NCBI GenBank assembly: GCA_037176845.1
Contig: JAYKXP010000125.1
Span: 62,001 to 126,000, forward strand
DNA: 64,000 nucleotides
DNA from: Paramarasmius palmivorus
Lineage: Eukaryota > Basidiomycota > Agaricomycetes > Agaricales > Marasmiaceae
Reading direction: 5' to 3'
Position numbers and translations under genes: made by a program. The notes under the pieces are model-generated. The model was given only the letters and a program-made list of their open reading frames with translations, had not been told where the DNA came from and made no database searches. Shown here one piece after another: positions 12,453-24,787 of the stretch (positions within the stretch are counted from its first letter, which is position 1; each line of letters opens with the position of its first letter).

Positions 12453-14080
12453 ATGTCTAGCTCAGCAACGGCAGAAGCCCAAGGAGCTGAAGTTAGTAAG
12501 GATTCTTCGACTCCACCTTCTCACCAGACGACTCACAACACCGGACCACCCGAAGAAAGCCCCAAGATGAACTCTTTGAGTAATCAAAGGCTCACTGATT
12601 CCAAGAAGGTGGAAGTCGTCCAAGAGGAAGTCGTGTATGACCTCGGCGCCAGCATTCCGGAAATTCCGTTTGAATGGTTTAAGAACGCCCTATTGCATTG
12701 CGTCGAAGAGGATCTTGTTACAGAAGTGTGCGAGAAGCTGAAGGAGGAGAACCATTTGTCGGATGAAGGATGGACGGCAATGGTGTTTGAGAAATTGAAG
12801 ACGAAAAGGAAGACAACGAAAGCCACGCGAGATTTAGTCTCCCCTAGGCAGACATCTGCGCTCGACTGCTCGCTTGATAACGCGAGATGATGGGCAGGCA
12901 GCTGTATCACCAAACGAACAACACCAATCAGCTAGGGATGCGACCAACTCGAGTTCTGCCAACGAGTTCGCGCCTTTGGGCACATAGGACGCGCAAGCAC
13001 CAGCATCGTCCGACGCGAAGATTGACGAGATTACCCTTTTCAAACCCCTAAACGACACCTTCAACCATGTTCTCAAGATTCTCCGAGAAGAAAGGCTTGA
13101 AGAAGCGAGTCAAATTCTTCAGTGCCCAAATCGGACCCTCAAGTCCGAAGGCAGCCACGGTCATTACAAACGGACATGGTAGCGTTGGTCGAGGAGACCA
13201 GGTCAATCAAGACCGCAAGTGAGACGAAGGAAAAGGAGAAGGTACAGGAGAAGAAAGAGAAAAAGGGCAAGGATAATGAGCAGAAGGAGCAGAAAGAGAA
13301 GGAAGATGAGTGCGATGTCGTGTTGGCCGCTGAATTCAAGACCAAGGTCGATGATGGCTACATCGACGACGTGAGTCCCTCCTCTTGCCTAACAGCGCTT
13401 TCGACACTGAAATCTTTCTCAGAATGTCTCAAAAGCTCTTGGAAACGTCAACTTGAATCACATCACGGGTACTGATCCAACTCGGAGATTCGTTTATGGC
13501 ATGACTATAGAACACACGAACATCCGCTTGTGGCTCTGCTCCCGCTCCCATATCTTTGTCACATAAATATTGGATCTTTCTTCAAAAGGTGAGCCATTTC
13601 TCCTATGGTATAGCTCAACTTATGCTGAACCACTCGCCGTGGAACGCCAGGGATATAGTTTATATTATGCTAGCCCTTGGAATTGGAGTACTTGGCTTCG
13701 ATCCCGCTGTCAAACGAGCGGCCAGCGCTCAATGAGATGGCGTTGAATAACATTTCATCGTGGACGGCGAGGAATATGTAGTCATCGAAGTTATCAGCAT
13801 CTATAAGGCCAAGTTCCTTCTTGGACGTGTCAACCGCATCTTCAGGGGAGAACGCGTACTCGACAGCGAGACCAAGGTCATGAAAGATGTTTGGATCCCA
13901 CCTCGCACTGCGTTCTTCAAGGGCGTCTCCGAACACCGAGACTAATTCGTAGTCTCCGTCCCTCAGCGCTTCAGCGTGGCACTGAGGCAACTCGTTGGTA
14001 CCGCCGATGAATTGAAGGATGAATATAGATTGATTCTGCAGTGTGGTTTCCGATCCTCCCCGGTCAACCCGTCTTTTCAG
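12453..14080 (+). pseudogene. FunK1 kinase pseudogene
   Basis: Recognisable FunK1 pieces in order, in more than one frame. ATG 12453 opens a frame with IPEIPFEWFKNALL and EVCEKLKEENHL that ends at TGA 12888-12890. Further on, near 13016-13170, the N-terminal segment LFKPLNDTFNHVL and PNRTLKSE can be read and then stops. EFKTKVDDGYIDD precedes a GT-AG intron, then DPTRRFVYGMTIEHTNIRLW ends at a TAA in place of the Glu seen in the intact copy. After that come LALGIGVLGFDPAV and VMKDVWIPP, then another stop near 13943. The catalytic loop and C-lobe are not present. The first premature stop directly follows a 43-bp segment shared with the insertion at 59.6 kb. Confidence 0.82.
12837..12879 (+). 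repeat. Dispersed 43-bp segment shared with the 59.58-kb insertion
   Basis: GTCTCCCCTAGGCAGAC followed by GCTCGAC-GCTCGCTTGATA matches 59579-59623 almost base for base, with a 2-bp indel and one mismatch. Here it lies in the FunK1 pseudogene just before its first stop. Nothing else of the 59.6-kb element is present. Confidence 0.75.
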
Positions 14081-16430
14081 TAGGATATCTACTGGCAAAT
14101 GGAGGAAAGCATAACCACCTATACTTCTTCGGATAAAAGGATGTCCAATTAAGCATTGACAGGAAGCAGAGAACATCAATTATATTATCTACTGCATATG
14201 TGACATGAAGTACGACGTCCACGCAAATGAAGGTTAACGTCAATTTCCCGCACGTACTACTATATCATTTCCCGTCGGTACGTATCGGGCCCAATAGCCA
14301 TTTTCTTACTACGAGAGCTTGAAGATACCACCACTTCGTCTTGGACGAGTGAGGGCTGGCAAAGCGAAGCATGTTCTCGTTTTTGATGACCTATGAATTT
14401 GCTATGGAGGCATTCAATTCAGAGATTCAGAGTCCCGTAATCTATGACTCGGGATGTCAATCGAGGCAATATGATGGCCTTCGTTTAATCAAACCTTTAC
14501 CTACGAGTATGGTACATCCCGAGCCCTCTGCCCAGCCGTCAGGGACCAGTACATATCACTTCGGAAGTGGATTATTTCAGCCACCAAAGTGATGAAATGG
14601 AACCTCGAGAACTTGCCCAGTTCAGCTTTGCCTTGCGTAAGAGTCGGCTGATGCGATGCACCGACAGATAGGCTAAGGCGTACGATACCATCAGTGTTCC
14701 TTCCATACACGGTGAGCCACCGTCCAGACTTCGAGGCCAGGATCTAGCCTTGAATCTGTGAATGCGTTCTAGATGAAATGGCATTCGGGACCGGGCTGGT
14801 TTAGAGCTGTCTAGAGTGAGGCCACGGCGTGTCAATGTGGACCCACTTTCTCATCTGAACTGCAATGATGTTTCCATGAGAATCGATGGGCCAATAGTGG
14901 AAGAATGATGATCATGTGCATAGGAAGAATTGAACCTCTTCCAAGCGCCTCGCTCGCAACGAAATAAATGGTTTTCCCGAGTAAATGTAAAAAAAACAAC
15001 CGTGTACAAGAATGAAATAAGACGTACACGGGCTATCCATAGTCGTGATGACGAGGAAGATGAAGTTTGTTAACGTCGGAGTGGGAGGCCAGCGATGTTG
15101 TCGTATAACACCTTGGTACACCCGAAAGAGTCGATCGAAGTGCCTTCGGACCGATCCACGCTAGACCCACGTATCGGAAACGAGGCCTCTCAAAAGCGGC
15201 CGGGACTAAAGTTCAGACGTAAAAGCATGTAGGATTGCGAGCCTAGCTCCTGGTCCAGTGCCGCAAGGCCGGAAGGTGTCGGGATATTATTTGTCGAAGG
15301 AACCTTATCGCCGAAATATGAACTTACCAGGAGTTGGGGATCTGTCTTGTGCCAAACGTGCCCAGCCTCTCACTGGTTTTGCAGTATTGGGTTTGATTGA
15401 TGAGGGGTTGTCAAAGATTCAATCGTTGGACTTTTGGGGCATCTTTGATCATCTTTCCTTTGTCCTGGATTTAGTACGGAATGGAACTCGAGCAGATGAA
15501 GAACAAAGGGATCGTAGATCGTTTGGTGTCGGTTTGATGTTGAACGTGAACAATCCCTGTGATATCCACGAGCACTGGAGCCGTAAAGGTTCTTTCAGAG
15601 TTCGTGTCAAGCCTGCGTTCATTGACGTGGCGCAAATCTTTCGATAACGATCGAAATGAGGCTATTCAAGTGATTGCCTACACAGTGATATATGAATAGA
15701 TAGATCAAAGAAGACATATGGTGGCACCTACGTGGAAACTAGAGATCATTTTGTATCCATTAGCATGAGTGATCCACGTCTGCCAGTGCAATGTAGTGCT
15801 GTACACAACGTTCAGCTCTTGGAGATCATCAGAGTCCTCATCACAGAAGTTCCAGTTGGCAAGTCTCCGAGGTGGTCGCGTGAAGTGGGTTAAGCAGCCC
15901 AGCGTGCACACGCGGCGCATTGGTATGAGGTAAAACTCTTGAACAAAGAATGTCAGTCGACCATGGGGATACAACGCAGTTAAGTGACAGAGAAGGCTTG
16001 ATTGCTTTGCGAAAGAAAGACGCTCGATGGCCTCAAGGCAATGCCAACAGGCGGTGAATGATTTGGTCAAAGTTGGAGTAAACTGAAGGCTTGAATTGTT
16101 CTACAAAGCTGATTGGGAGCTGCAGATGAGAAAAGGTCCGAAATTATAGGCATCCAGTTAGGAATTTTTCTGTGCAAAGGTGATGAGAGCCAGGAAAGGA
16201 AGCGGTTTACGATTGATGATGAATGGAATTTTTTGTTTCGTAGATATGCGTCACGGCGTCAATTGTTCTTCTTTCACCTAAACCACCATCATGGTACAGA
16301 AATCTCACAAAGCAGAGGCGCCGCAAGGTCAAGATCAAGCAGTTCCGCAAGGCCTTTTTGTTTCTTATGACTGATTTCATTAACACGCCCGACCCGAGTT
16401 CCTAAATTGTCGTCACTTCATCCTCGATTT
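14081..16430. other. Unassigned region, no supported gene
   Basis: Open frames at 15258-15647 (+) and 15705-16070 (-) reach about 120-130 codons but show no known motif, no splice signals and no homology to other genes in the window. I do not support a gene here. The last 100 bp should hold the promoter of the MYND gene. Confidence 0.4.
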
Positions 16431-16432
16431 CC

Positions 16433-16441
16433 TATAAAAAA
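16433..16441 (+). promoter_or_regulatory. TATA box of the MYND-finger gene
   Basis: TATAAAAAA about 60 bp before the ATG at 16499, followed by a short pyrimidine-containing leader. Confidence 0.45.
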
Positions 16442-16498
16442 CCTACTCAGAATGAGCTGGATTTTTCATCATCGACTACTCTTCTCAGCTAGCCAGAT

Positions 16499-17456
16499 AT
16501 GCCTACTCCGTATCTTCAGCCCGCTGCTGCCAATTACAACTCTCCTCCGAGTCATGTGAAGAAGCAGAGGGGATATCGTATTTGCGACCAGTGCGGGGCT
16601 GTCGAAACCCCGAGGGCAAGATTCCGGTTATGTGGGGGTTGTGTACGTTGCTCAAAACTCTGTGTCCTCGATGAACCTGACCCAATCTCGTCTTATGTTC
16701 ATAGCTGATGACCCAATACTGCGTATGTTTCACGCGAATTTGTCTATATCCCCTTCTGATTCACCTTCTCCAGTCTCAAGAATGCCAAAAGATACACTGG
16801 CCGGGTCATAAAGCCATCTGCCAACACACTAAATCCCAGACTGCAAAGTTTGCCACCGACTATGCAGTGTCACCAGGCGAAAACATCGCAAAGAATCTTC
16901 GCAAGTTTGCCTCGGTACACTCATCTCTTCTTGCTTGGGCCGGCTTTCAGGCTCTTCAGCCGAAGCGTATCCCTTCGAACATTCGTCAAAATGCTCTCTT
17001 GGTGGAGCTCACCTCCCGAAATTCTCATGAATCACACCGCCGGTATGTATTTCGCCAAGGTTTTCGTCATATATGATTCCTGACCCAGAACCAATAGATT
17101 CTCGATATCAGGTACACATATAGTACCACGGAAATACGTCCGTGATCCACTAGTTCTCGCCGACATTGAACGCCGAGAGGAGCGGTGTCGACAGAACGGA
17201 GGCATTGGCACGCTGCTCATTATCGTTCAATGCGGAGAAGTTTCTCAAGTTATACCTGTGGAAGTTGCTCGGCCTTCTGAAATCACCTGGGATATCCGAG
17301 AAGATTGGCTCCAGGTGCTGCACCACTTCGTCGACTCAGGAAGGGCGGATTTTCAGCCGATCTCGACCAGTCCTCAAGGGTGAACATCATCTATTTACAT
17401 TTTCCAGTTCCATGCGCTCACGCCTAATCCATATTACTAGGACCGTCTATGGATAA
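16499..17456 (+). CDS. MYND zinc-finger protein
   Basis: Small protein of about 240 residues with an N-terminal MYND finger, a protein-protein interaction domain binding two zinc ions. Exons 16499-16642, 16705-16722, 16774-17042 and 17098-17379; a last tiny exon 17441-17456 is possible, otherwise the frame stops at 17383. Zinc ligands are C29, C32, C45, C48, C54, C58, H66 and C70, with MYND-type spacing (Cx3C, Cx7H, Hx3C). The second exon is only 18 bp and supplies LMTQYC with C54, so correct micro-exon splicing is needed for the finger. The C-terminal half (GTHIVPRKYVRDPL, GTLLIIVQCGEVSQVIPVEV, WDIREDWLQVLHHFV) matches no domain I know. Partner and role unknown. A TATA box and short leader support the start. 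Confidence 0.85.
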
Positions 17457-18079
17457 CTGCATCTAGAATGGTACAATCGTTGTAACAAATGCTATGCTTC
17501 GTACTGCTATGTTCCCCTTGCTACGAATGCGTTCGTATGTCTCTAATTTCGCGAGTTTTGTAGCTTTACCATTTTCGTTACTGTACTTGTACTGTTTCTG
17601 ACTATGTATGCTGTACCATCACCTTTGAATCAGATATATCTTGGAGCCTGTTCTCAGAATCAGTTACCGTGTCTTCCAAGTGATTTACTCCATAGAGGAT
17701 AGTTTCGATGATGGGAACCATGATTCAGTAGACGCTACTTTTTCTTTCGCACCCTCATCTTCCCTCGCATAACAACACCCAAAGCAGACTCAGGGCAACA
17801 ATATGATCGATTCTCCCGCTTTCTCAAACCAGTCAATAGCTATGTTGGAACTATTGGGACGGTGAAAAGGCGGAAAGGTGGAAATAACAAAAATAAAGTG
17901 CGCCGGAATCTATCACTTCGCTACCGCCCTAGCTCAAGGCCTTAAACTTTAGTTCCTATCGTGCTCATGCAGTCCAGATTTCGATGTCAAACTCGGGAAA
18001 GAACTATCAGAACGATAACAGCCCATGCGCTCAGCCTTGAGGCTTTGAGGACAGCCTTTAGACGCCAAGTCACAGGTGG
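17457..18079. other. Intergenic 3' flank
   Basis: About 620 bp after the MYND gene. No gene is supported. Confidence 0.4.
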
Positions 18080-18415
18080 CATAACCAGATATTTGGGCAA
18101 AGAAATTTTATAAGAAATAGTAGCAGAAATGATTAAAAAAATATGACCTTTATCTTCCCAAATATGTCATATCTACGGGTAGAAATTAGTCTTGTTTAGT
18201 CGTCCAAATTCATCAGCGATATATTCCTAAATATATCCTATTTTTGAGCCCATAAATAAAACAAGAAATCTCACAAATTTTAACCCGTAAACAACAAAGG
18301 ATATGTCTACTTTTGGGTCGCAAATAGGTTAGTAATTGGCGCCCAAAAATGTGTCCTTTATTTGTCCAAATATCTATTCTTTTTTGGTGCCAATTCACAT
18401 TACCCGATCATTTCC
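18080..18415. repeat. AT-rich block with degenerate internal repeats
   Basis: Much richer in A+T than its flanks. Words such as GATATTTGGGCAAA near 18090 recur inverted near 18355-18375, and diverged repeats (ATGTCATATCTACGGG / ATGTCTACTTTTGGG) lie inside. It could be a decayed mobile-element fragment; no transposase or target duplication is seen. Confidence 0.35.
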
Positions 18416-18631
18416 CGTAAAGAGCGCCATAATCTCGAGTTTTGCGACAGAGGCTCGGTTACAAGCCCAAAAGGACTCGCTAATCTCTCCTAAGTAAATC
18501 GGTGCAGGAACGATGTATTAACATACACGTCTTGCAGGCTATACACGACATGATTGAGTCCCGACAATCGGGACGGCTACACCGAAGATCGGCGATACGC
18601 GCTTAGAGTCGGTCTGGGCCGTACGGGTCCG

Positions 18632-20494
18632 ATGACGAAGTCCGCAGAGTCAAAACGTCATGGACTGTTGAAGTTTCTTACACCACCATCTCAAACTCCA
18701 CGCGGGACACGCTCTATGGGGACAGGATCCAAGGGAGACGATTATCTGGGTGCGCTCCTTTTGTTTTCTATCCATCATCTTTTTTTCTTACTTACCGACA
18801 TGTAGCACGAACCAAGCCCTCGACGAGGATCGTTCGGTGGAAGATGGCACCATCTGAGGCAAACGGGGTCACAAGTTCGTTCATTTCATTGCATTGTGCT
18901 TTACTTTACTCATCGCCGTAAAGACGCAGCTCCTTCAGGGGCCCATACGCTGAAGGAGATCATTGCTGGAGATAGAGCACCAGTCACAGAATCCAAAGGC
19001 AAATACACCCCACCTATCCTTCAGCTACCTTTCGAGGTTTTGTCTACAATTTTTACGCATCTGAAGAATGGCAAAGACATCGCAACAATACAGCTGGTCT
19101 CCCCACTATTTCGCGTCGTAGCCATTGGCACCCATTCGCTGTGGGACAGCCCAGATTTCCGCTATCCTTTACTAGCTAAGATGTTCTTGGAGCGAAGTGG
19201 CTCAGCTCCCGTTTATTTACGCTTCCCGGCAATAGTTTCTTCATCATATCTCTCGTCGTCTCACCGCTCCTTCACACCAGCAATGGCGTTGCAATCTCAT
19301 TTGCACCATACATCATTCCTTGATATCGACGTCACTACGGATACCCAAGAGATGTTCGACTACCTCTCAAATCCAGCACCAATCCTCCGCACACTTATTT
19401 TGAAGTGGCCTGCCGATATCCACCATAGTAGCCTTCTCTCGACACCCCAGCTCCCCATTTCGCTACTCGGTGGTGATTGTCCCTCGTTGACACACGTCGA
19501 ACTTACGCTGCCTCTCACCTCGCCCCACTGGCTTACATCGCTCAAGCCTGTTGTGGTCAATCTCGTCTTCCTGTCTCTCCGACATCTCTCTGTGGAAAAG
19601 CCCCCCCGCCGCCCCCATTCCAAGGATTTCCTCGAAGTTTTGGCATCCTGTTCTTCGAATATACAGGTGTTGAAGCTCATAGGTTGCTTGCCGGAGTATA
19701 CCCCAGACGCGCTCAAGTCAGTCACTCTGGCAAACCTAACCACGTTGGTTATCAGGGATGTGACTTTACTGGAGTGCGTTCATATCCTTCAGCACCTGGA
19801 CCTCCCTAATCTGGCCTCCATCGCTGTTGGAGTCATTCAACGGGATGTTCATTGGTTTGATGATGAGCAAAGACACTCCATGGGGCTAAAATGTCTTTTA
19901 AAGAGTCTTCCCCTCAAATTCTTCGAATCCAACTCGGCTACGTTACTCGAACTCAAGCTACATGCAGAAGCAATAGCTGTGTGGGCTTACAGCATGTCTA
20001 TTTCCCTCTCTGGTGAATGTGATGATGGCGGAGTGCTGCCTCTCATGTCCATCGAGGTCGTTTGGCCGAGCGGCAATGTCGATGGGACTAGCATCGAAAA
20101 CATATTATTCGACAGTTTGAAGCTCTTTCAGTGGCCCGGGCTTCGCTCCCTCACGCTAGACGCGACCTCTTATGCGATGTCTGTCAATCCGACATTACTC
20201 CCGGACACCTTACTTGCTGCCAATATTACTGATGTGCATGCGATAGGCAAGGCTGCATATCCCATTCTTAGTGCTCTACAGCAGGAGCCCGTATTCCCTT
20301 CCCTGACAAGATTGCATTTAGAGCACGTGGACCTGTACGAGTGTGGCTTCCTGCTCCCTATTGCTCTGCGATCTCGGGCAAATCATGATTTACCTCTTCA
20401 TGAGCTCATATTGAGCAAATGTAGCGGGTACTCTGGATCGGACCTCGTGCTGTCGGCTCAAGAGTATGTGCACAGCGTAGCGGTTCTCAACTAA
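18632..20494 (+). CDS. F-box protein with leucine-rich-like C-terminal part
   Basis: Three exons, 18632-18749, 18806-18874 and 18930-20494, keep frame and give 583 residues. After a basic, disordered N-terminus comes an F-box at about residues 93-135 (LQLPFEVLSTIFTHL, IQLVSPLFRVVAIGTHSLW), the module that binds Skp1 in SCF ubiquitin ligases. The rest is a long series of irregular leucine-rich segments (LRTLILKWPADI, SNIQVLKLIGCLPEY, LTTLVIRDVTLLECV), expected to bind the substrate. This is the usual architecture of the large, fast-evolving agaricomycete F-box set; the target is unknown. The first two exons rest on splice signals alone, so the start is less certain than the large last exon. 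Confidence 0.85.
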
Positions 20495-21231
20495 AGCAGC
20501 GTCACAGTTTGGGGTTCGGGTTTACTGGTTCTTGAATCATTATTGTTTCTGCTATCTCGCCTATTTACACACTAATTCCCGAGTATTCTTGTTTCCTCTA
20601 CGAACCAACTCCGTGCCTATTTTCTTGATGTTTCTGTTCATACCCTCTACATGTTTCTTGCTTGCTCTCAATCGTTGTCCTTCCCAATGCTATCTTTAGT
20701 CTACAGTTGTATCCTTATCTTGGTGCTGTCTGCAATACCTTACCTTGGACCCATTGTTACCTTAGCTATCTTGTCGCGCCATTCTGCCTAATACAGTTCT
20801 CATATATCCTGTTTGATCCGAAGGGTCAGCAGCAGCTGAAAGTATAAGTTCCCAGCGTCGCGAGGAAGCGGAGGGACAAGAGGTGTTGCGAATAATCGGA
20901 GACTGAGCCAGTCTCGCTTACAGACACCCTTCACGTCGCGCAAACCGTGATCTGTGCCTTTACGACCAGTTGCACCTGCGCACTGGTAACCCCTCTTTTT
21001 CACTTTTTATCCACTCTCCTCTGAACTAATACAGTATAGGGCCGGAACACGGCAAAGCCCGCTACCGTTGTAGGCCTAGCGTCGCGAAACCGTACTTGTA
21101 TTTATGATTTCATGGTAACAGTAGTACATTCAAAGCCCGGTAGAGAATCTCCGAAACATGTGGGGTAATCGATGACAGATATGACTATCAGTAGGTACAA
21201 GAAACGACAAGAAAGCGCTGGGGGTGATCCA
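20495..21231. other. Convergent 3' flanks
   Basis: About 740 bp between the F-box gene (+) and the fusion gene (-). T-rich on the plus strand just after 20500, as in a 3' UTR. No gene seen. Confidence 0.5.
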
Positions 21232-22037
21232 TTACGCTGGCTGGTATACGGTCAAAAAAGCATCGAGCGCAGCAACGACATCGTGGATCTGATGCTGTAA
21301 ATCGTTGGCAAGGACGAAGTATTCTGTGTGACTGGTGTTGCCTAGAAGAGACGAGTGAGCGGATATCGAGACGAAACGAACCTTGACTCACACGAAGGCT
21401 CGATGCACTGTCCTACTACGATGTGCTGATTGGAAAGAAGATTCACGAGACTTTCTTTTAGGGCGTCAGTGTAAGAATGAAGACGAAATATACGGGACTG
21501 ACCGGTTTTGTAGTTATAGCGAACCAAATTCGCCGAGAGAGGGGTGACAGCGAAACGGGCGAGATGAGCGTTGGTTTGTCGCCGAGCGGAGAGGAGGTCG
21601 ATGGTACAGCCAATTTTGACCCTCTGAATCTGGTTGGGATGGTCGTCGACCCGGAAAGCATACACAAAACCGGTGCTTCCAGCGGCCCCACCAGCAGACT
21701 CTGACCTGTCTATCTTCATCTCGGATTCACCGGTCCAGGCTGTTGAGAGTCCTCACCCGAGTGTTTGGATGACAATTGGGCCAGGGATAACGCGCCTCGG
21801 CGTCATGGCATGCATTCATCGCTGCTTGGTCCGCGAGTTTTTGAAGGATTTGGGGTGTGTTGTCTGTATAGCCAGTGAGTATTATATGGGGTGAAGAATG
21901 TGTAGTTACTGACCATGATACGTATTGTATTGAGTACCCTGAACGTTGTTGAAAGTGCCTCCGTGCATGGTGAAGATGGTGAAGCCTCCTGCATTGTGAA
22001 GAGTCATGAGAACCGTTGATCGACGTGAGTGGTGCAT
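21232..22037 (-). CDS. NLR-type N-terminal segment fused to T5orf172 (GIY-YIG-like) domain
   Basis: Starts at ATG 22037. Exon 1 (22037-21914) encodes GGTFNNVQGTQYNTYH, an N-terminal signature found before NACHT domains in many basidiomycete NLR-like proteins. Exon 2 (21863-21757) gives DAEARYPWPNCHPNTR, the segment that normally precedes the NTPase. Instead of a P-loop, the next exon reads GFVYAFRVDDHP and VKIGCTIDLLSARR, the core of the T5orf172/Mug113 family. Later exons read SLVNLLSNQHIVVGQC, and CNTSHTEYFVLAND, the conserved C-terminal HTE-F part. Stop at 21232. The intron between the halves is 37 bp (AG at 21720) or 58 bp with a GAG acceptor; both keep frame. If the halves are not spliced, the first would stop after about 85 residues. 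No NTPase is present, so this is a recombined accessory protein of unknown role. Confidence 0.65.
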
Positions 22038-24787
22038 CGGAAGGAGGTTGATGCAGCAGGCACTGCGAAAGAGGAAGTCGAGAGCGGGCCTGGGTTTCCA
22101 ATTGTATGGGCTAGGGCGGAATGATAAAGTGGTGAGGAGACGAGGAGGTGCAGGTCTGAATGTAGGACTGCGAAGAGGAAAAGGGATGTAGGTGATGCTG
22201 GAGCGGATGGCGTCGAGGAAAGACAACCAGAAGCTTCGTGTTAAACAGGCCGAATAAATCAATGATCCTCCCACAAATCTCCACCAGAGCGCATGTCAAT
22301 TCATTCGTTTTCATTCGTTTTCCATGTTGAATCGAAGCGCTGGTTCAACGCTGGTTTTCCTCAGAGCCGAGTGTATTATTCGGAAAGCGGAGATATCCAT
22401 CCTACTGTGAGCAATCTAGGAACCTGTGGAAGCAGAGTAGTGGATTATATCAACTCCTCGTGTCACAGCGGTCTTCGCCGATAGAGCTTGGTACGAAGAG
22501 ACCCCATTTGACGTGGCGTTCCGAAAAGTGCTGTCGAAATACAGTTGTCCTTGGGTCTTGTCAGCATATATCTCAGGCGAAGATGATGGAAAAATAACAC
22601 ACATCCATTAAAGGCGCTGGTGAAATGGCGGTGTCGTGGAAGATTTGAATAGACGGTCCAAGTTTGCTCTCCTACTATTGTAGCTCGAAGATTAGTTTTG
22701 CTGAACATGAATCATATGCTAGTATGCGAGAAGAGCATGTTAGGAAGGTGCTTCAGGTCAGGGAAATTAGCGAGCGCTTGAGCTTTGTCGCCACTAAATA
22801 ATGTCGCTCGAAGCTGCGGTATGAACTTGTTTAGTCGACAATGGATTTAAGCCTGATGAGTGTCAGCCATGGTCAACTGTTATAGAAGAGAGAGAACATG
22901 CCTCTATTGCTATCCAAATGGAAAGCAAGCCTTCTTGAAGCGTTGTGATTTGGGAATAGTGACACCGACAAAAGGTCCCCAATTTGGAGAACGGAACAGC
23001 TATCATGGTGCGGTAATTACACGATATTTATTGCTTGGTTTTAATCAGTTCCTGGTCCTCGTATCATTTGGTAACACCGCTGATACCTTGAGTTGGCTAA
23101 GAACGCCGGTAGGTGTAGGTATCCTTGAGTCACGGGGTTCGGGTTGGTCTATGTTCAGCGAGGCGTGGCGAACGGACTACTCTATGCGATCGCACTAGTC
23201 AATACAACAAGCAAATTAGGGATGACATTGGAGACATACAAAGCCGTGAGCAAGATAAGGCTAAGGCGTGAAACAGTTTGTGTAACGGTGGGAGTCATAA
23301 AGAAAGCCTGGCTTGACCCTAACCACAAAGCGCGGCCCGGCGTTCGCGGTCGCGTTGGCCGCCTTGAACGTTGCTTGAACGTCCTCTGTCCACTTTTCCT
23401 GAGAAGACGACACAAACCGCATCCCAACCGCACCATGAATCATGATACATCCGTATCAAAGCCTTCGCAATAACCTTCTACTCCACCCCATATCCCGGAC
23501 CAAGGAGCAGCATTGGGAACGCTGTTTCTACCATCATATTTAAACTCAGTGCATCTCTTTTCCGAAGCTCTAGAAGATATCATCCTGAACCTCTCCGGCT
23601 CACGTTCTTGAGCTCTGCCAAAACCTACAATGTCACGTTCCCTCCTCGAAGGCCCGACGTTACAGTACTCATATTCAGGTCAATCCCTAATTCCAAAGCT
23701 CGATATCTTTTGGTTGACTTTCTCCGGACGATCCAGAACTTTTTCAACCGTCCGTCTGGGCGTTGACTCGTATTTTGGGGTTCTGCTGTTCGTATGGATA
23801 TGTAGAAGGGTTGAAACTTGAATGGCTGGATGGGTACGTGTAGTGCTTTTGACGATATGAGACGGATGGAGAGCATTCGACCTAAAACCCGTGTAAGCTT
23901 CCCTTGTTTGGTCTTACCGGGGCTTGTAGACCCATGAACACTATTCCTTCAAGTTGAAAGGGGAGCCTAAATGCAAGGCACTGAAATATCTAGTACAGGA
24001 TGAAAAGCTCCGTTGGAAAGAGACGATATTGGAGGACGGTTTTACCTCTACCCATCTTGCACAGGAATTCACGCCTCCATCTCGCTGTCACCACCCATCT
24101 CATCCTCAAACCTAACGCATCCTTCTGGAGGTTTTGCTAGACCTCTTGTAGTCAAACACGTTTTTCGGATGAAATACTTAGGAGGATCCAAAGTTGGGCT
24201 GCATAGAGAACCGGTCCCTTGGAACGGAGAATCCCATGTGTAAGTTTCATTTGCCTAGTCTGAAGACTGACCAGCGCGTATTGACTCATGCTATTCCAAG
24301 GCGACGCCCTCGGCCAAACACAGGAACACCTCCGAGTGTCGCCGGACCAGAGTCTTAGAAAAAGATGATACCGCGTCTCAATGAGGGATATGGACTTCCA
24401 AGAACCTGGCTATAGGAAGTGTCACATCGAGGGTACTGCTGCATAGCTCTACAGGTACATGTCACTGCTTTCTTGATGTGCCAATATTCATCTAGATTAC
24501 AGAGTAGTGTGTGTGCCGAACATTGTCAAATTACCTACTCTTGCACGTTCCACGGCTCACGGCGAGTGCGCACAGGATGGGCTCGCTACGCCGTCAATGC
24601 TCACTCAGGGATAGCAAAGGACGCTCTGCCTTCCGGAAGCATCATGATATTCCGGGCCATCCGTGGTATTGGCGATTAGGCGCACTCAAACTTGGACTAG
24701 ACATATTGACGATGTACATCCGCAGGACATCTACATTTGAATACATCTTTTTTGAGTCGATTACGAGTAGAGAGACGAACGACTTCT
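22038..24787. other. Unassigned 2.7 kb, likely gene debris
   Basis: Short protein-like stretches occur: SGDKAQALANFPDLKHLP on the minus strand near 22760-22800, RFVVRVKPGFLYD (-) near 23300, and a plus-strand run KCKALKYLVQDEKLRWKETI near 23970-24030. None joins to a full gene by splicing that I can see and I recognise no family. Confidence 0.35.

Noticed and set aside
13670..14179. 169-codon open frame on the minus strand
   Set aside because: It lies antisense to readable FunK1 pseudogene sequence (VMKDVWIPP and others on the plus strand), which explains the bases better.
19360..19743. 127-codon minus-strand frame
   Set aside because: Antisense shadow inside the large F-box exon.
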